DNA of 55,162 bases, from NCBI GenBank assembly GCA_902582765.1, contig CACHTK010000003.1, forward strand, positions 1 to 55,162. The letters are read 5' to 3'. Position 1 is the stretch's first letter. Every line of letters begins with the position of its first letter. Below, in pieces: positions 20,135-29,530 of the stretch. The DNA comes from an uncultured Pelagibacteraceae bacterium. GTDB taxonomy: Bacteria > Pseudomonadota > Alphaproteobacteria > Pelagibacterales > Pelagibacteraceae. Under the pieces are notes generated by a model. It made no database searches and was not told the DNA's origin. It worked only from the letters and a program-made list of their open reading frames with translations. A program made the translations under genes and the position numbers.

Positions 20135-21312
20135 TGAGAAGTATTTTAAAAGAAAAAAATCTTAATTGTAAAAAAATATTATTAAGATTAGATTTAAATG
20201 TTCCTTTAAAAAATGGAAAAATAAGTGACTCAACGAGAATTGACAAAATTCTACCTACTTTAAATTTTTTAATAAAACAAAAAACTAAAATAATAATTAT
20301 ATCACACATTGGAAGACCAAAAGGTAAAAAAGTAAAGGAGCTATCTTTAAAACCAATAGTTGAAGATTTAAGAAAAAAACTTAATGTAAGAGTAAAACTA
20401 ATCACAGACAGCATATATGATATAAAAAATAAAGATTACTTGGAAAAATTTGATGAAGAAATTCTTATTTTAGAAAACATAAGATTTTATGCAGAGGAGG
20501 AAAAAAATGACCAAAACTTCGCTAGACACATAGCAAGTTTAGGAGATGTATATGTGAACGATGCTTTTTCCTGTTCGCATCGAGCACACGCATCAATCCA
20601 CCAAATTTCTAAATATTTACCCTCTTTTTCTGGATTGCAACTTGATTTAGAAGTAGCTGCTCTTAATAAAATTATTACTAAAATAACAAAACCTATAACA
20701 TGCATTATTGGAGGGTCTAAAATTTCAACTAAAATAGATATTATAAAAAATTTAATACCTAAGTTTAATAATATTATAATTGTTGGTGGAATGGCTAATA
20801 ATTTTATTGAATATTTTGGAAATAATATTGGAAAATCGATTAAAGAGAAAAATTGCTATGAAATAGTTGAAGAAATTATTTCACTTTCAAAGGAAAACGA
20901 ATGTAAAATAATTTATCCTAATGACGTACTTGTATCTAAAAATTTAAATGGGTCCTCAATAATTAAAGAACTTGACCAAATTTTACCTGATGAAATGATT
21001 TTGGATATAGGCCCAAAAACAATTAACAAAATAATTGATATTATTAATAATAGTAAAACAGTATTGTGGAATGGGCCAGCTGGTTATTTTGAAAATCCAA
21101 ATTTTGCTAATGGAAGTATTGAGATAGCAAAAAAAATAATTGAAAATAATATGTCTAATAAAATTTTTTCTGTAGTAGGTGGTGGGGACACAGTTTCCTT
21201 GTTAAATAACTTAAAATTTACAGATAATTTTAATTTTGTTTCAACTGCAGGTGGAGCTTTTTTAGAATATCTTGAAGGCAAAAAGCTTCCTGGTATAACC
21301 GCCTTAAATTAA
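20134..21312 (+). CDS. pgk: Phosphoglycerate kinase
   Basis: RLDLNVPLKNGKISDSTRI, IGRPKG, VNDAFSCSHRAHAS, VGGGDTVSLL. Confidence 0.97.
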   Translation: MRSILKEKNLNCKKILLRLDLNVPLKNGKISDSTRIDKILPTLNFLIKQKTKIIIISHIGRPKGKKVKELSLKPIVEDLRKKLNVRVKLITDSIYDIKNKDYLEKFDEEILILENIRFYAEEEKNDQNFARHIASLGDVYVNDAFSCSHRAHASIHQISKYLPSFSGLQLDLEVAALNKIITKITKPITCIIGGSKISTKIDIIKNLIPKFNNIIIVGGMANNFIEYFGNNIGKSIKEKNCYEIVEEIISLSKENECKIIYPNDVLVSKNLNGSSIIKELDQILPDEMILDIGPKTINKIIDIINNSKTVLWNGPAGYFENPNFANGSIEIAKKIIENNMSNKIFSVVGGGDTVSLLNNLKFTDNFNFVSTAGGAFLEYLEGKKLPGITALN

Positions 21313-21313
21313 A

Positions 21314-22324
21314 ATGTCTGAACTTAATAAAATTGCACTAAAGATAATTTCTAATGGTAAAGGTATACTAGCTGCAGACGAGAGTAATGGAACAATGACA
21401 AAAAGACTCGAGGCAGTAAATGTGACTTCAACCCCAGAAACAAGGCTTTTATTTCGAGAAATGCTCTTTTCAGCAGAAGCCATGAAAGAGTGTATAGGTG
21501 GTGTAATTCTTTATGATGAAACGATTAAACAAACTTCAAGTTTTGGAAAATCAATCCCTGATTTGATTTCTTCTATGGGTTCAGTTGCTGGAATTAAAGT
21601 TGATACTGGGGCAAAAGATTTAGCAAATTCCTCTGAAGAAAAAATTACTGAGGGATTAGACGGACTAAGAGAAAGACTAAAAAAATATTATGAGCTTGGA
21701 GCTAGATTTACAAAATGGAGAGGCGTTTATATTATTAACAACAAGTTCCCGAGTAAGCTATCAATTCATAGCAATGCTCATGCACTTGCAAGATACTCTG
21801 CACTAGTTCAAGAAAATGGAATGGTTCCAATAGTAGAACCTGAAGTTTTAATGGATGGAGATCACGATGCTGAACTTTGTTTAATCAAAACTTCAGAAGT
21901 TATTAAGAAATGCTTTGAGGAATTATTACTCAATAAGGTTGACCTTTCAGGAATTATATTAAAACCAAATATGATTTTAGCTGGTAACAAATCAAAAAAT
22001 AAAATCTCTAATGAGGAAGTTTCTCAGAAAACAATTGAATGCCTAAAAAAATCAGTTCCTAGTGAAGTACCAGGAATTGCTTTTTTGTCTGGCGGTCAAT
22101 CAGATATAGAAGCCACACAAAATTTAAATTTAATCAATATAAATAACAATACCAATTTCATAATGACTTATTCATATGGAAGAGCTCTACAGCAAAGTGC
22201 TCTTAAAATATGGTCAAAAAATACTAAAGATATAAAGGCGACTCAAAATACTTTTAATCATAGAGCTAAGATGTGCACTCTTGCTGCTCAAGGAAAATGG
22301 TCAATAGAACTTGAAAATAAATAA
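21314..22324 (+). CDS. Class I fructose-bisphosphate aldolase
   Basis: GKGILAADESNGTMTKR, FTKWRGVY, GIILKPNMIL, AFLSGGQSD. Confidence 0.96.
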   Translation: MSELNKIALKIISNGKGILAADESNGTMTKRLEAVNVTSTPETRLLFREMLFSAEAMKECIGGVILYDETIKQTSSFGKSIPDLISSMGSVAGIKVDTGAKDLANSSEEKITEGLDGLRERLKKYYELGARFTKWRGVYIINNKFPSKLSIHSNAHALARYSALVQENGMVPIVEPEVLMDGDHDAELCLIKTSEVIKKCFEELLLNKVDLSGIILKPNMILAGNKSKNKISNEEVSQKTIECLKKSVPSEVPGIAFLSGGQSDIEATQNLNLININNNTNFIMTYSYGRALQQSALKIWSKNTKDIKATQNTFNHRAKMCTLAAQGKWSIELENK

Positions 22325-22925
22325 AAGAAAATTTATTTATCTTATTTCTCCAAATAAAATATCACAAGACTTCTACAAAAATCTAAAATTAGTATTAAAT
22401 ACTAAAAAGGTTGTTTTTTTTCAAATGAGGCTTAAGAAATATTCACTTAAACAAAAAATTATAATTGGAAAAAAAATTAAAAAAATATGTAAGGTCAATA
22501 AAGTAAAATTTATAGTTAATGATGATCCTTGGTTAACAAAAAAACTAAATGCTGATGGTTGTCATTTAGGACAAAATGATATGAATATTAATGAAGCCAA
22601 AAAATTAATTGGAAATAAGATTATAGGTATTACTTGCCATAATTCCATTAACCTTGCAAAAAATGCTATAAAATCAAAAGCAAGTTATTTAGCTTTTGGC
22701 GCATTTTTTTCAACAAAAACAAAGAAAACAAAATTTCATGCTACTACAAAAATTTTAAATGAAGTTAAAAAATTAACCAATGTTCCTACAATTGCGATTG
22801 GAGGTATAAATCATGAGAATTATAAAAAACTGTTATTGAATAAAGCTAATTTTTTAGCTATCTCAAGTTACATTTGGAATAATAAAAAATATAAACCTTT
22901 AGATGCTATTAAAAAATTAAAATGA
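22311..22925 (+). CDS. thiE: Thiamine phosphate synthase-like protein
   Basis: FFQMRLKK, FIVNDDPWLTKKLNADGCHLGQND, GITCHN, IAIGGINHENYKKLL. Confidence 0.88.
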   Translation: MKINKRKFIYLISPNKISQDFYKNLKLVLNTKKVVFFQMRLKKYSLKQKIIIGKKIKKICKVNKVKFIVNDDPWLTKKLNADGCHLGQNDMNINEAKKLIGNKIIGITCHNSINLAKNAIKSKASYLAFGAFFSTKTKKTKFHATTKILNEVKKLTNVPTIAIGGINHENYKKLLLNKANFLAISSYIWNNKKYKPLDAIKKLK

Positions 22926-23485
22926 AAATAAACGCTGGAGAAATAAGAGTTGGCATGCTTTTAGAACATAAAGATGATTTGTGGCAAGTTTTAAAAACAC
23001 AACATGTAAAGCCCGGTAAAGGTGGTGCATTTGCGCAAGTGGAAATGAAAAGTGTTGGTAAAAATACCAAATTAAATGAGAGATTTAGATCAGGTGAAAC
23101 AGTAGAAAAGGCATCTTTAGACGAAGTTACTTACAATTACCTTTACAAAGATGATAATAATTATTTCTTCATGGATCCCAAAACATTTGAGCAAATTGAA
23201 ATTAAAAAAAATATTGTTGGAGAAAAAGGTAAACTACTAAGTGAAAATCTTAAAGTTTCAGTTAGTTTTTATAATGAAAATGCAATATCAATCGAACTTC
23301 CAAATCAAATAACTTGCAAAATAGCAACAACTGATGCGGCAATTAAAGGTCAAACTGTATCATCATCTTATAAGCCAGCAATACTAGATAATGGTCTTAA
23401 AATTCAAGTCCCTCCTTTTGTTGAAGCAGAAGATAAAATAATAGTAGATACAAGAACCATCGAGTATATAAAAAAAATTAATTAA
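22922..23485 (+). CDS. efp: Elongation factor P
   Basis: GEIRVGMLLEHKDDLWQVLKTQHVKPGKGGAFAQVEMKS. Confidence 0.97.
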   Translation: MKINAGEIRVGMLLEHKDDLWQVLKTQHVKPGKGGAFAQVEMKSVGKNTKLNERFRSGETVEKASLDEVTYNYLYKDDNNYFFMDPKTFEQIEIKKNIVGEKGKLLSENLKVSVSFYNENAISIELPNQITCKIATTDAAIKGQTVSSSYKPAILDNGLKIQVPPFVEAEDKIIVDTRTIEYIKKIN

Positions 23486-24232
23486 ATGACTTCAATTTCC
23501 CCAAACCTTAATATTATGATTAAAGCTGCTGAAAAAGCTTCTAAAGTTATTATTAGGGATTTTGGAGAAATAGAGAATCTTCAAGTAGCAAGAAAAGGTC
23601 CTAGAGATTTTGTGACAAAAACTGATAAACGTGTAGAAAATATTTTAATTGAGGAGTTGTCTAAAGCAAAAAAAAATTTTTCTTTTCTAACCGAAGAAAG
23701 TGGTAAAATTGAAAATAATGATAAAAATAAAATTTGGATAATTGATCCAATAGATGGCACAACAAATTTTCTTCATGGAATACCGCATTTTGCAATTTCA
23801 ATTGCATTAAAAATTGACGGCGAGTTAATTTCTGGATTAATTAATGATCCAATTAAAAATGAAATTTTTTTTGCTGAAAAAAATAATGGAGCCTATTTTA
23901 ATAATCATAGAATTAGAGTTTCAAAAAAGAATAATTTGGATGAATGTCTCTTTTCATCAGACTCGAATGGTTTAAAAAATATTTTTCCAAAATTAAATAT
24001 GAGAAGTGCCGGATGTGCAGCATTAGACTTAGCATATGTTGGTTCGGGAAGATTAGACGGATACTTCCATAACAATATAAATTTATGGGATATAGCTGCA
24101 GGAATACTGATTGTTAAAGAAGCTGGTGGTAGCATTAATGATATAAGCAAATATGAAGATAATGATATTAATATTAGAGCAGCAAACAGTAATATTTATG
24201 CAAAAATGATGGAAAATTTAATCAACTTTTAA
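23486..24232 (+). CDS. suhB: Inositol monophosphatase family protein (SuhB-like)
   Basis: [56 protein letters not shown]. Confidence 0.92.
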   Translation: MTSISPNLNIMIKAAEKASKVIIRDFGEIENLQVARKGPRDFVTKTDKRVENILIEELSKAKKNFSFLTEESGKIENNDKNKIWIIDPIDGTTNFLHGIPHFAISIALKIDGELISGLINDPIKNEIFFAEKNNGAYFNNHRIRVSKKNNLDECLFSSDSNGLKNIFPKLNMRSAGCAALDLAYVGSGRLDGYFHNNINLWDIAAGILIVKEAGGSINDISKYEDNDINIRAANSNIYAKMMENLINF

Positions 24233-24267
24233 TTGTTTTTATTAAGCTTTTTGCTATAAAGCCGATT

Positions 24268-24495
24268 ATGAAAAAAAACTTACACCCGAATTACCATAAT
24301 ATAAAAGTAGAGATGACTGATGGAACGCTGTTTGAAACAAGATCTACATGGGGATCAGAAGGAGAGACTTTGAAATTAGAAATTGACCCAAAATCTCATG
24401 CGGCATGGACTGGTGGTAAACAAAGATTACTTGATAAGGGAAGAGTAAGCAAATTTAATAAAAAATTCCAAAACTTCAGATCAGAAAATAAATAA
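24268..24495 (+). CDS. rpmE: 50S ribosomal protein L31
   Basis: [29 protein letters not shown]. Confidence 0.95.
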   Translation: MKKNLHPNYHNIKVEMTDGTLFETRSTWGSEGETLKLEIDPKSHAAWTGGKQRLLDKGRVSKFNKKFQNFRSENK

Positions 24496-25047
24496 ATGAG
24501 CAATGCCCCACTAATGCCTATGGCTACTGCTGTTTGGTTAGTTGAGAATACATCTTTAACTTTTAAACAAATTTCAGATTTTTGTAAATTACATCAAGTT
24601 GAGATTCAAGGAATAGCTGACGGAGAAGTTGCAAAGGGTATAGTTGGTTATAATCCAATAATAGCTGGACAGTTATCTAGGGAAGAAATAAAGCTTTCAT
24701 CAGATGATCCAAATCGACCTTTAGCTTTAAAAATTAATGAGATAGAAATAGAAAATAATGAGAAGAAAATTAAAAAATATATTCCATTATCAAAGCGTCA
24801 AGATAAGCCAGACTCAGCTTTATGGCTAATTAAACAACATTCAAATTTGAAGGACTCACAAATCGCAAAACTTGTGGGAATTACAAAAAATTCTGCAACA
24901 GCAATTAGAAATAAAAGTTATTGGAATTTTAACAATTTGAGTGCAAAAGATCCTGTTGCAATGGGTCTTTTTACTCAAAAAGAATTATCAGACGCACTTG
25001 AAAAGGCAGAGAGAAGACAAAAAAGAGAAAAAAAAGAAAAAGAGTAA
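24496..25047 (+). CDS. trcR: DUF1013/TrcR-type cell cycle transcriptional regulator
   Basis: APLMPMATAVWLVENTSLTFKQISDFCKLHQVEIQGIADGEVAKGIVGYNPI, conserved in alphaproteobacteria. Confidence 0.88.
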   Translation: MSNAPLMPMATAVWLVENTSLTFKQISDFCKLHQVEIQGIADGEVAKGIVGYNPIIAGQLSREEIKLSSDDPNRPLALKINEIEIENNEKKIKKYIPLSKRQDKPDSALWLIKQHSNLKDSQIAKLVGITKNSATAIRNKSYWNFNNLSAKDPVAMGLFTQKELSDALEKAERRQKREKKEKE

Positions 25048-25131
25048 TCTAAATTATCTATCTAAATAATATGAATTACAATAGACAAACAAATTTTAAA
25101 GTGATACCTAAAGTCTTTTTTGGAGGTGGTT

Positions 25132-25326
25132 ATTAAAATAGAGGTTAAAGATAATAATATCGAACAAGCTTTGAGAGTTTTAAAAAGAAAACTACAAAGA
25201 GATGGTTTTTTTAAAATTATTAAATTAAAAAATACCTATGAGAAGCCCTCTGAGAAAAAGAAAAGAATACTCCAAGAAAACATTAAAAGAGTAAAAAAAT
25301 TGAACAAACTCAAGAATAGAATTTAA
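25132..25326 (+). CDS. rpsU: 30S ribosomal protein S21 (start probably non-canonical ATT at 25132; ORF track uses TTG 25120)
   Basis: KDNNIEQALRVLKRKLQRDGFFKIIKLKNTYEKPSEKKKR; GGAGG at 25122-25126 lies 5 nt before ATT. Confidence 0.9.
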   Translation: MKIEVKDNNIEQALRVLKRKLQRDGFFKIIKLKNTYEKPSEKKKRILQENIKRVKKLNKLKNRI

Positions 25327-25330
25327 GTAC

Positions 25331-25407
25331 CGCGGGGTGGAGCAGCCTGGTAGCTCGCAAGGCTCATAACCTTGAGGTCGGCGGTTCAAATCCGTCCCCC
25401 GCAACCA
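25331..25407 (+). tRNA. Initiator tRNA-fMet (CAT)
   Basis: CGCGGGGTGGAGCAGCCTGGTAGCTCGCAAGGCTCATAACCTTGAGGTCGGCGGTTCAAATCCGTCCCCCGCAACCA; CAT anticodon, encoded CCA, unpaired position 1 (C1:A72). Confidence 0.97.
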
Positions 25408-25408
25408 A

Positions 25409-27241
25409 TTAGTCTAATTCATATTGATCTTTATAATTTATTTTTAAACTTTGATTTTGTTTTTTTTTATCGATAAAAAAATTTCCAATTATCAAGTAAT
25501 CCAATTCATTTCCCATAAAGCAATTAAAGGCATCTTTTGGACTATTAACTATTGGTTCTCCTCTAACATTAAAAGATGTATTAATAATTACTGGACAAGA
25601 AGTTTTTTCTTTAAATTTAGAAATTAAGTCATAATATTTCTTATTAGTTTTGGCACTTACAGTTTGAACTCTTGCTGAGTAATCAACATGGGTAACAGCG
25701 GGAATATCCGATCTTTTAATATTTAATTTATCAATCCCAAACAAATTTTTCTCTTTATCTGTCATATCAATTTTTTTTCTTGAATTTATATTTGCAACAA
25801 TGAGCATATATGGACTTTCGACTTTTAAATCAAACCACTCGTTAAGATCATCTATTAAAATTGATGGAGCAAATGGTCTAAAGCTTTCTCTAAATTTTAC
25901 TTTTAAATTTAAATTTTTTTGCATTGTTTCAGATCTTGGATCACCTAGTATAGATCTATTACCAAGTGCTCTAGGCCCAAATTCCATTTTACCTTGGAAC
26001 CATCCAATTGCATGACCATTACTTAAGCATTCTGCTGTTTTATCGATTAACTTGTCATATTCAAATATTTCAAATTTAGCACCTAAATTATTCAACTCAT
26101 TTAAAATTTGATCATGCGAAAACTCTGTTCCTAAGTATGATCCTTTCATGCTGTCTTCTTTATCAATTTTTCTATCTCTATTCTCCTCTAAATACCAAAA
26201 TGCTAAAGCAGCGCCTAAAGATCCACCTGCATCGCCAGCTGCAGGCTGAATCCAAATATTATCAAATATATTTTCTTCAATAAGTTTACCATTTGCTACG
26301 CAATTTAATGCAACACCACCAGCAAGACATAAATTTTTAATTTGATATTCATCTCTTACAGACTTTGATAACTTTAAAATAATTTCCTCAGTAATTTTTT
26401 GAATTGATGCTGCTATATCCATATGAAATTGAGTAAGATTATCAGTTTCTGGTTTTCTTCTTTTTTGACCAAATAATTTTTCAAATTTTTTATTTGTCAT
26501 TGTTAGGCCTGTGGCATAATTAAAATAACTTTGATCTAATCTAAAAGTTCCATCATTTTTTATATCAATTAATTTTTTTATTTTATCTTCATAAATTGGG
26601 GTACCGTAAGGAGCCAGTCCCATTAATTTATATTCACCACTGTTAACTTTAAAACCTGTATAATATGTGAATGCTGAATATAATAGACCTAAAGAATGTG
26701 GAAAATGTATTTCTTTTTTAATTTCTAATTTATTTCCTATTCCAACAGCAACAGTAGTAGTTGCCCATTCTCCTACTCCATCAGCCGTTAAAATAATAGC
26801 TTCTTCATAAGGTGAGGGATAAAAAGCACTTGCAGCATGACTTAAATGATGATCTGAAAAATATAAATTTTTGTCCGATATGTAGTCTTCATCATGTTTT
26901 TTTAGATAATTAAAGAGCATATTCTTCTGAAATAATTTTTCTTTTATCCATATAGGCATAGCCTTGCTAAAAGATAAAAATCCCTTTGGAGCAAATGCAA
27001 CATAGGTTTCTAATAAACGCTCAAATTTTAAAAATGGTTTCTCAAAAAAAACTATTTTATCAACATCATTAAGTTTGATAGATGCAAATTTAAGAACAAA
27101 CTCAATTGCATTGAAAGGATAACTTGCGTCATGTTTTTTTCTAGTAAATCTCTCTTCTTGAGCAGCAGCAATTATTTCACCATTTTTTAGAATACACGCT
27201 GCACTATCATGATAAAATGCAGATATTCCTAGAATATACAT
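25409..27241 (-). CDS. NodU/CmcH-family O-carbamoyltransferase
   Basis: GISAFYHDSAACILKNGEIIAAAQEERFTRKKHD, SDHHLSHAASAFYPSPY, CLAGGVALNCVANGKL, C-terminal GWFQGKMEFGPRALGNRSILGDPR. Confidence 0.95.
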   Translation of the reverse strand: MYILGISAFYHDSAACILKNGEIIAAAQEERFTRKKHDASYPFNAIEFVLKFASIKLNDVDKIVFFEKPFLKFERLLETYVAFAPKGFLSFSKAMPIWIKEKLFQKNMLFNYLKKHDEDYISDKNLYFSDHHLSHAASAFYPSPYEEAIILTADGVGEWATTTVAVGIGNKLEIKKEIHFPHSLGLLYSAFTYYTGFKVNSGEYKLMGLAPYGTPIYEDKIKKLIDIKNDGTFRLDQSYFNYATGLTMTNKKFEKLFGQKRRKPETDNLTQFHMDIAASIQKITEEIILKLSKSVRDEYQIKNLCLAGGVALNCVANGKLIEENIFDNIWIQPAAGDAGGSLGAALAFWYLEENRDRKIDKEDSMKGSYLGTEFSHDQILNELNNLGAKFEIFEYDKLIDKTAECLSNGHAIGWFQGKMEFGPRALGNRSILGDPRSETMQKNLNLKVKFRESFRPFAPSILIDDLNEWFDLKVESPYMLIVANINSRKKIDMTDKEKNLFGIDKLNIKRSDIPAVTHVDYSARVQTVSAKTNKKYYDLISKFKEKTSCPVIINTSFNVRGEPIVNSPKDAFNCFMGNELDYLIIGNFFIDKKKQNQSLKINYKDQYELD

Positions 27242-27245
27242 TATC

Positions 27246-27395
27246 TTAAAAAATTGTATATATAAACGGTGCTACAGCTGAACCTTGACTTAGAATTATA
27301 AGGCCACCAAATAAAACTAATACAATTACTATGGGTAATAGCCAATATTTTTTTCGGACTTTTAGAAATTCCCAAAATTCTTTTATAAAATCCAT
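27246..27395 (-). CDS. DUF5989-like 49-aa membrane protein (absent from ORF track)
   Basis: Hand translation: MDFIKEFWEFLKVRKKYWLLPIVIVLVLFGGLIILSQGSAVAPFIYTIF*; single TM; 1 bp before SxtJ stop, 4 bp from carbamoyltransferase start. Confidence 0.9.
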   Translation of the reverse strand: MDFIKEFWEFLKVRKKYWLLPIVIVLVLFGGLIILSQGSAVAPFIYTIF

Positions 27396-27396
27396 A

Positions 27397-27783
27397 TTAA
27401 AATTGTTTATTCATTCGATTATTTGTGTCTATTTTTTTTATCCAATAAGTTTTTTCTTTATTAAATTTGAGATTCAACAAATCTTTTTTTAACAGTCTCA
27501 TCAATAGTCCAATTGGAGTTACAACTAAGAAAAATATTACACCCATTATAATTGGCGATACTATCTTTCCTAACAATAATCCAAATCTGAACCATAACTT
27601 ATTTAAAGGGGTCAAAAATTTGGAGTTATTAATACCTAAAACTAGAAATATTAGAGAAATTACTAATGACCATAATCTAATCTCATTTTGATTAATTAGT
27701 GGATAAAGAGAAATTAATAAAAATACTATAAAAAAGACAATTCCAAAACTTCGATTTGAACTTATTTTTATTTTTTCAGACAT
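27397..27783 (-). CDS. SxtJ-family membrane protein
   Basis: SSNRSFGIVFFIVFLLISLYPL, LNKLWFRFGLLLGKIVSPIIMGVIFFLVVTPIGLLMRL; paired with carbamoyltransferase. Confidence 0.85.
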   Translation of the reverse strand: MSEKIKISSNRSFGIVFFIVFLLISLYPLINQNEIRLWSLVISLIFLVLGINNSKFLTPLNKLWFRFGLLLGKIVSPIIMGVIFFLVVTPIGLLMRLLKKDLLNLKFNKEKTYWIKKIDTNNRMNKQF

Positions 27784-27820
27784 TAAGAAGATTATAATAT
27801 ATATTTAATACTTTCATAAT

Positions 27821-29218
27821 CTATAGACTTTTAATAATATCTTCTGTCATTTTCTTTGCATCTGCAAATAACATTAATGTATTATCTCTATAAAATAGAT
27901 CATTATCAATTCCCGCATACCCAGGAGATAAGCTCCTTTTAACAAATAAAACAGACTTACTCTTCTCAACATCTAAAACTGGCATTCCATAAATTGGACT
28001 TTGAGGGTCTGATTTAGCTACTGGATTTGTTACATCGTTTGCTCCAATTACATATGCAACATCACAATTTGCGAAGTCATTATTAATTTCTTCTAATTCA
28101 AAGACTTCATCATATGGAACGTTTGCTTCTGCTAAAAGTACATTCATATGTCCTGGCATTCTTCCAGCCACAGGATGTATTGCATAACTAACATTCACTC
28201 CATTTTTCTTTAATGCATCCACCATTTCCCTAAGTGCGTGCTGAGCTTGAGCAACTGCCATGCCATAGCCAGGCACTATTATCACAGAAGATGCATTTTT
28301 CATTAAAAAAGCTGCATCATCTGCATTACCATTTTTAACTGGTTTTTGTTCCTTAGACTTTTGAGTTACATCTTGGTCAGTTGCACCCCATCCACCCAAA
28401 ATTACATTGAAGAAAGATCTATTCATACCTTTGCACATAATGTAGGAAAGTATTGCTCCTGATGATCCAACAAGTGCACCGGTAATTATTAAAGCTGTAT
28501 TTTCTAATGTAAAACCAATACCAGCAGCTGCCCAACCTGAATATGAGTTGAGCATCGATATCACTACTGGCATATCAGCTCCACCAATAGGAATTATAAG
28601 TAAAATTCCTACCAGTAAGGAAATTGCTATTATCCCCCAGAATATAGATGCCTCCTGAGACTTGCATAAATAAAATATTAAAATTAATAGACTGACGCCT
28701 AAAATTAAGTTTATATAATGCTGTCCCACAAACGTTATGGGAGATCCCGACATTATCCCTCTTAATTTTAAAAAGGCTATTATAGATCCAGTAAATGTAA
28801 TTGCTCCAATAGCTGCTCCTAGAGACATTTCAATAAGACTTGCTATTTTTATATTTCCTTGCGTGCCTAAATTAAATACAGAAGGATTTAAAAATGCAGA
28901 AATTGCAACAAATACAGCTGCTAAACCAACTAAACTGTGGAAACCTGCAACTAATTCTGGCATTGCTGTCATCGGTATTTTAAATGCAATAAAAGCACCT
29001 ATGGAGCCTCCTATAGCTAAAAAAATTATTAAATAAATAAATCCTGAAGAAAAATTTTCAACTGAAAGCATTGTTACACTGATAGCTAAAGCCATTCCAA
29101 TAATTCCATATAAATTACCTTGTCTAGAAGTTTCTGGAGATGAAAGGCCTCTTAACGCTAAAATAAATAAAACTCCTGAAATAAGATAGAAAATTGCCAA
29201 CAAATTTGCAGATATCAT
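27821..29218 (-). CDS. pntB: NAD(P) transhydrogenase subunit beta
   Basis: Multi-TM N-terminus and domain III VIIVPGYGMAVAQAQHALREM, YAIHPVAGRMPGHMNVLLAEA. Confidence 0.97.
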   Translation of the reverse strand: MISANLLAIFYLISGVLFILALRGLSSPETSRQGNLYGIIGMALAISVTMLSVENFSSGFIYLIIFLAIGGSIGAFIAFKIPMTAMPELVAGFHSLVGLAAVFVAISAFLNPSVFNLGTQGNIKIASLIEMSLGAAIGAITFTGSIIAFLKLRGIMSGSPITFVGQHYINLILGVSLLILIFYLCKSQEASIFWGIIAISLLVGILLIIPIGGADMPVVISMLNSYSGWAAAGIGFTLENTALIITGALVGSSGAILSYIMCKGMNRSFFNVILGGWGATDQDVTQKSKEQKPVKNGNADDAAFLMKNASSVIIVPGYGMAVAQAQHALREMVDALKKNGVNVSYAIHPVAGRMPGHMNVLLAEANVPYDEVFELEEINNDFANCDVAYVIGANDVTNPVAKSDPQSPIYGMPVLDVEKSKSVLFVKRSLSPGYAGIDNDLFYRDNTLMLFADAKKMTEDIIKSL

Positions 29219-29526
29219 TAATTATCTTTCTTTTTTTTTTTATACATCGCCAACATCCTTTGGGTTACTAAGAAACCGCCAAAAATATTAATTGCTGCCA
29301 GTATAATTGCCAAAAAGCCAAAAATATTTGCTGTATCAAATATATTTATACTCTCTCCAGCTAAAGCTGCAATTATAGCTCCTACAATGATAACTGAGGA
29401 TATGGCATTTGTAACAGACATCAATGGGGTATGTAATGATGGAGTTACACTCCATACAACATAATATCCTATAAAAATTGAAAGAATGAATATACTTAAT
29501 CTAAATATAAAAGGGTCTATTTCCAT
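29218..29526 (-). CDS. NAD(P) transhydrogenase subunit alpha part 2
   Basis: HTPLMSVTNAISSVIIVGAI; LGFLAIILAAINIFGGFLVTQRML-like. Confidence 0.95.
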   Translation of the reverse strand: MEIDPFIFRLSIFILSIFIGYYVVWSVTPSLHTPLMSVTNAISSVIIVGAIIAALAGESINIFDTANIFGFLAIILAAINIFGGFLVTQRMLAMYKKKKKDN

Positions 29527-29530
29527 AAAG

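Noticed and set aside
20040-20414. 124-aa - strand ORF
   Set aside because: Antisense to gap and pgk, both unambiguous.
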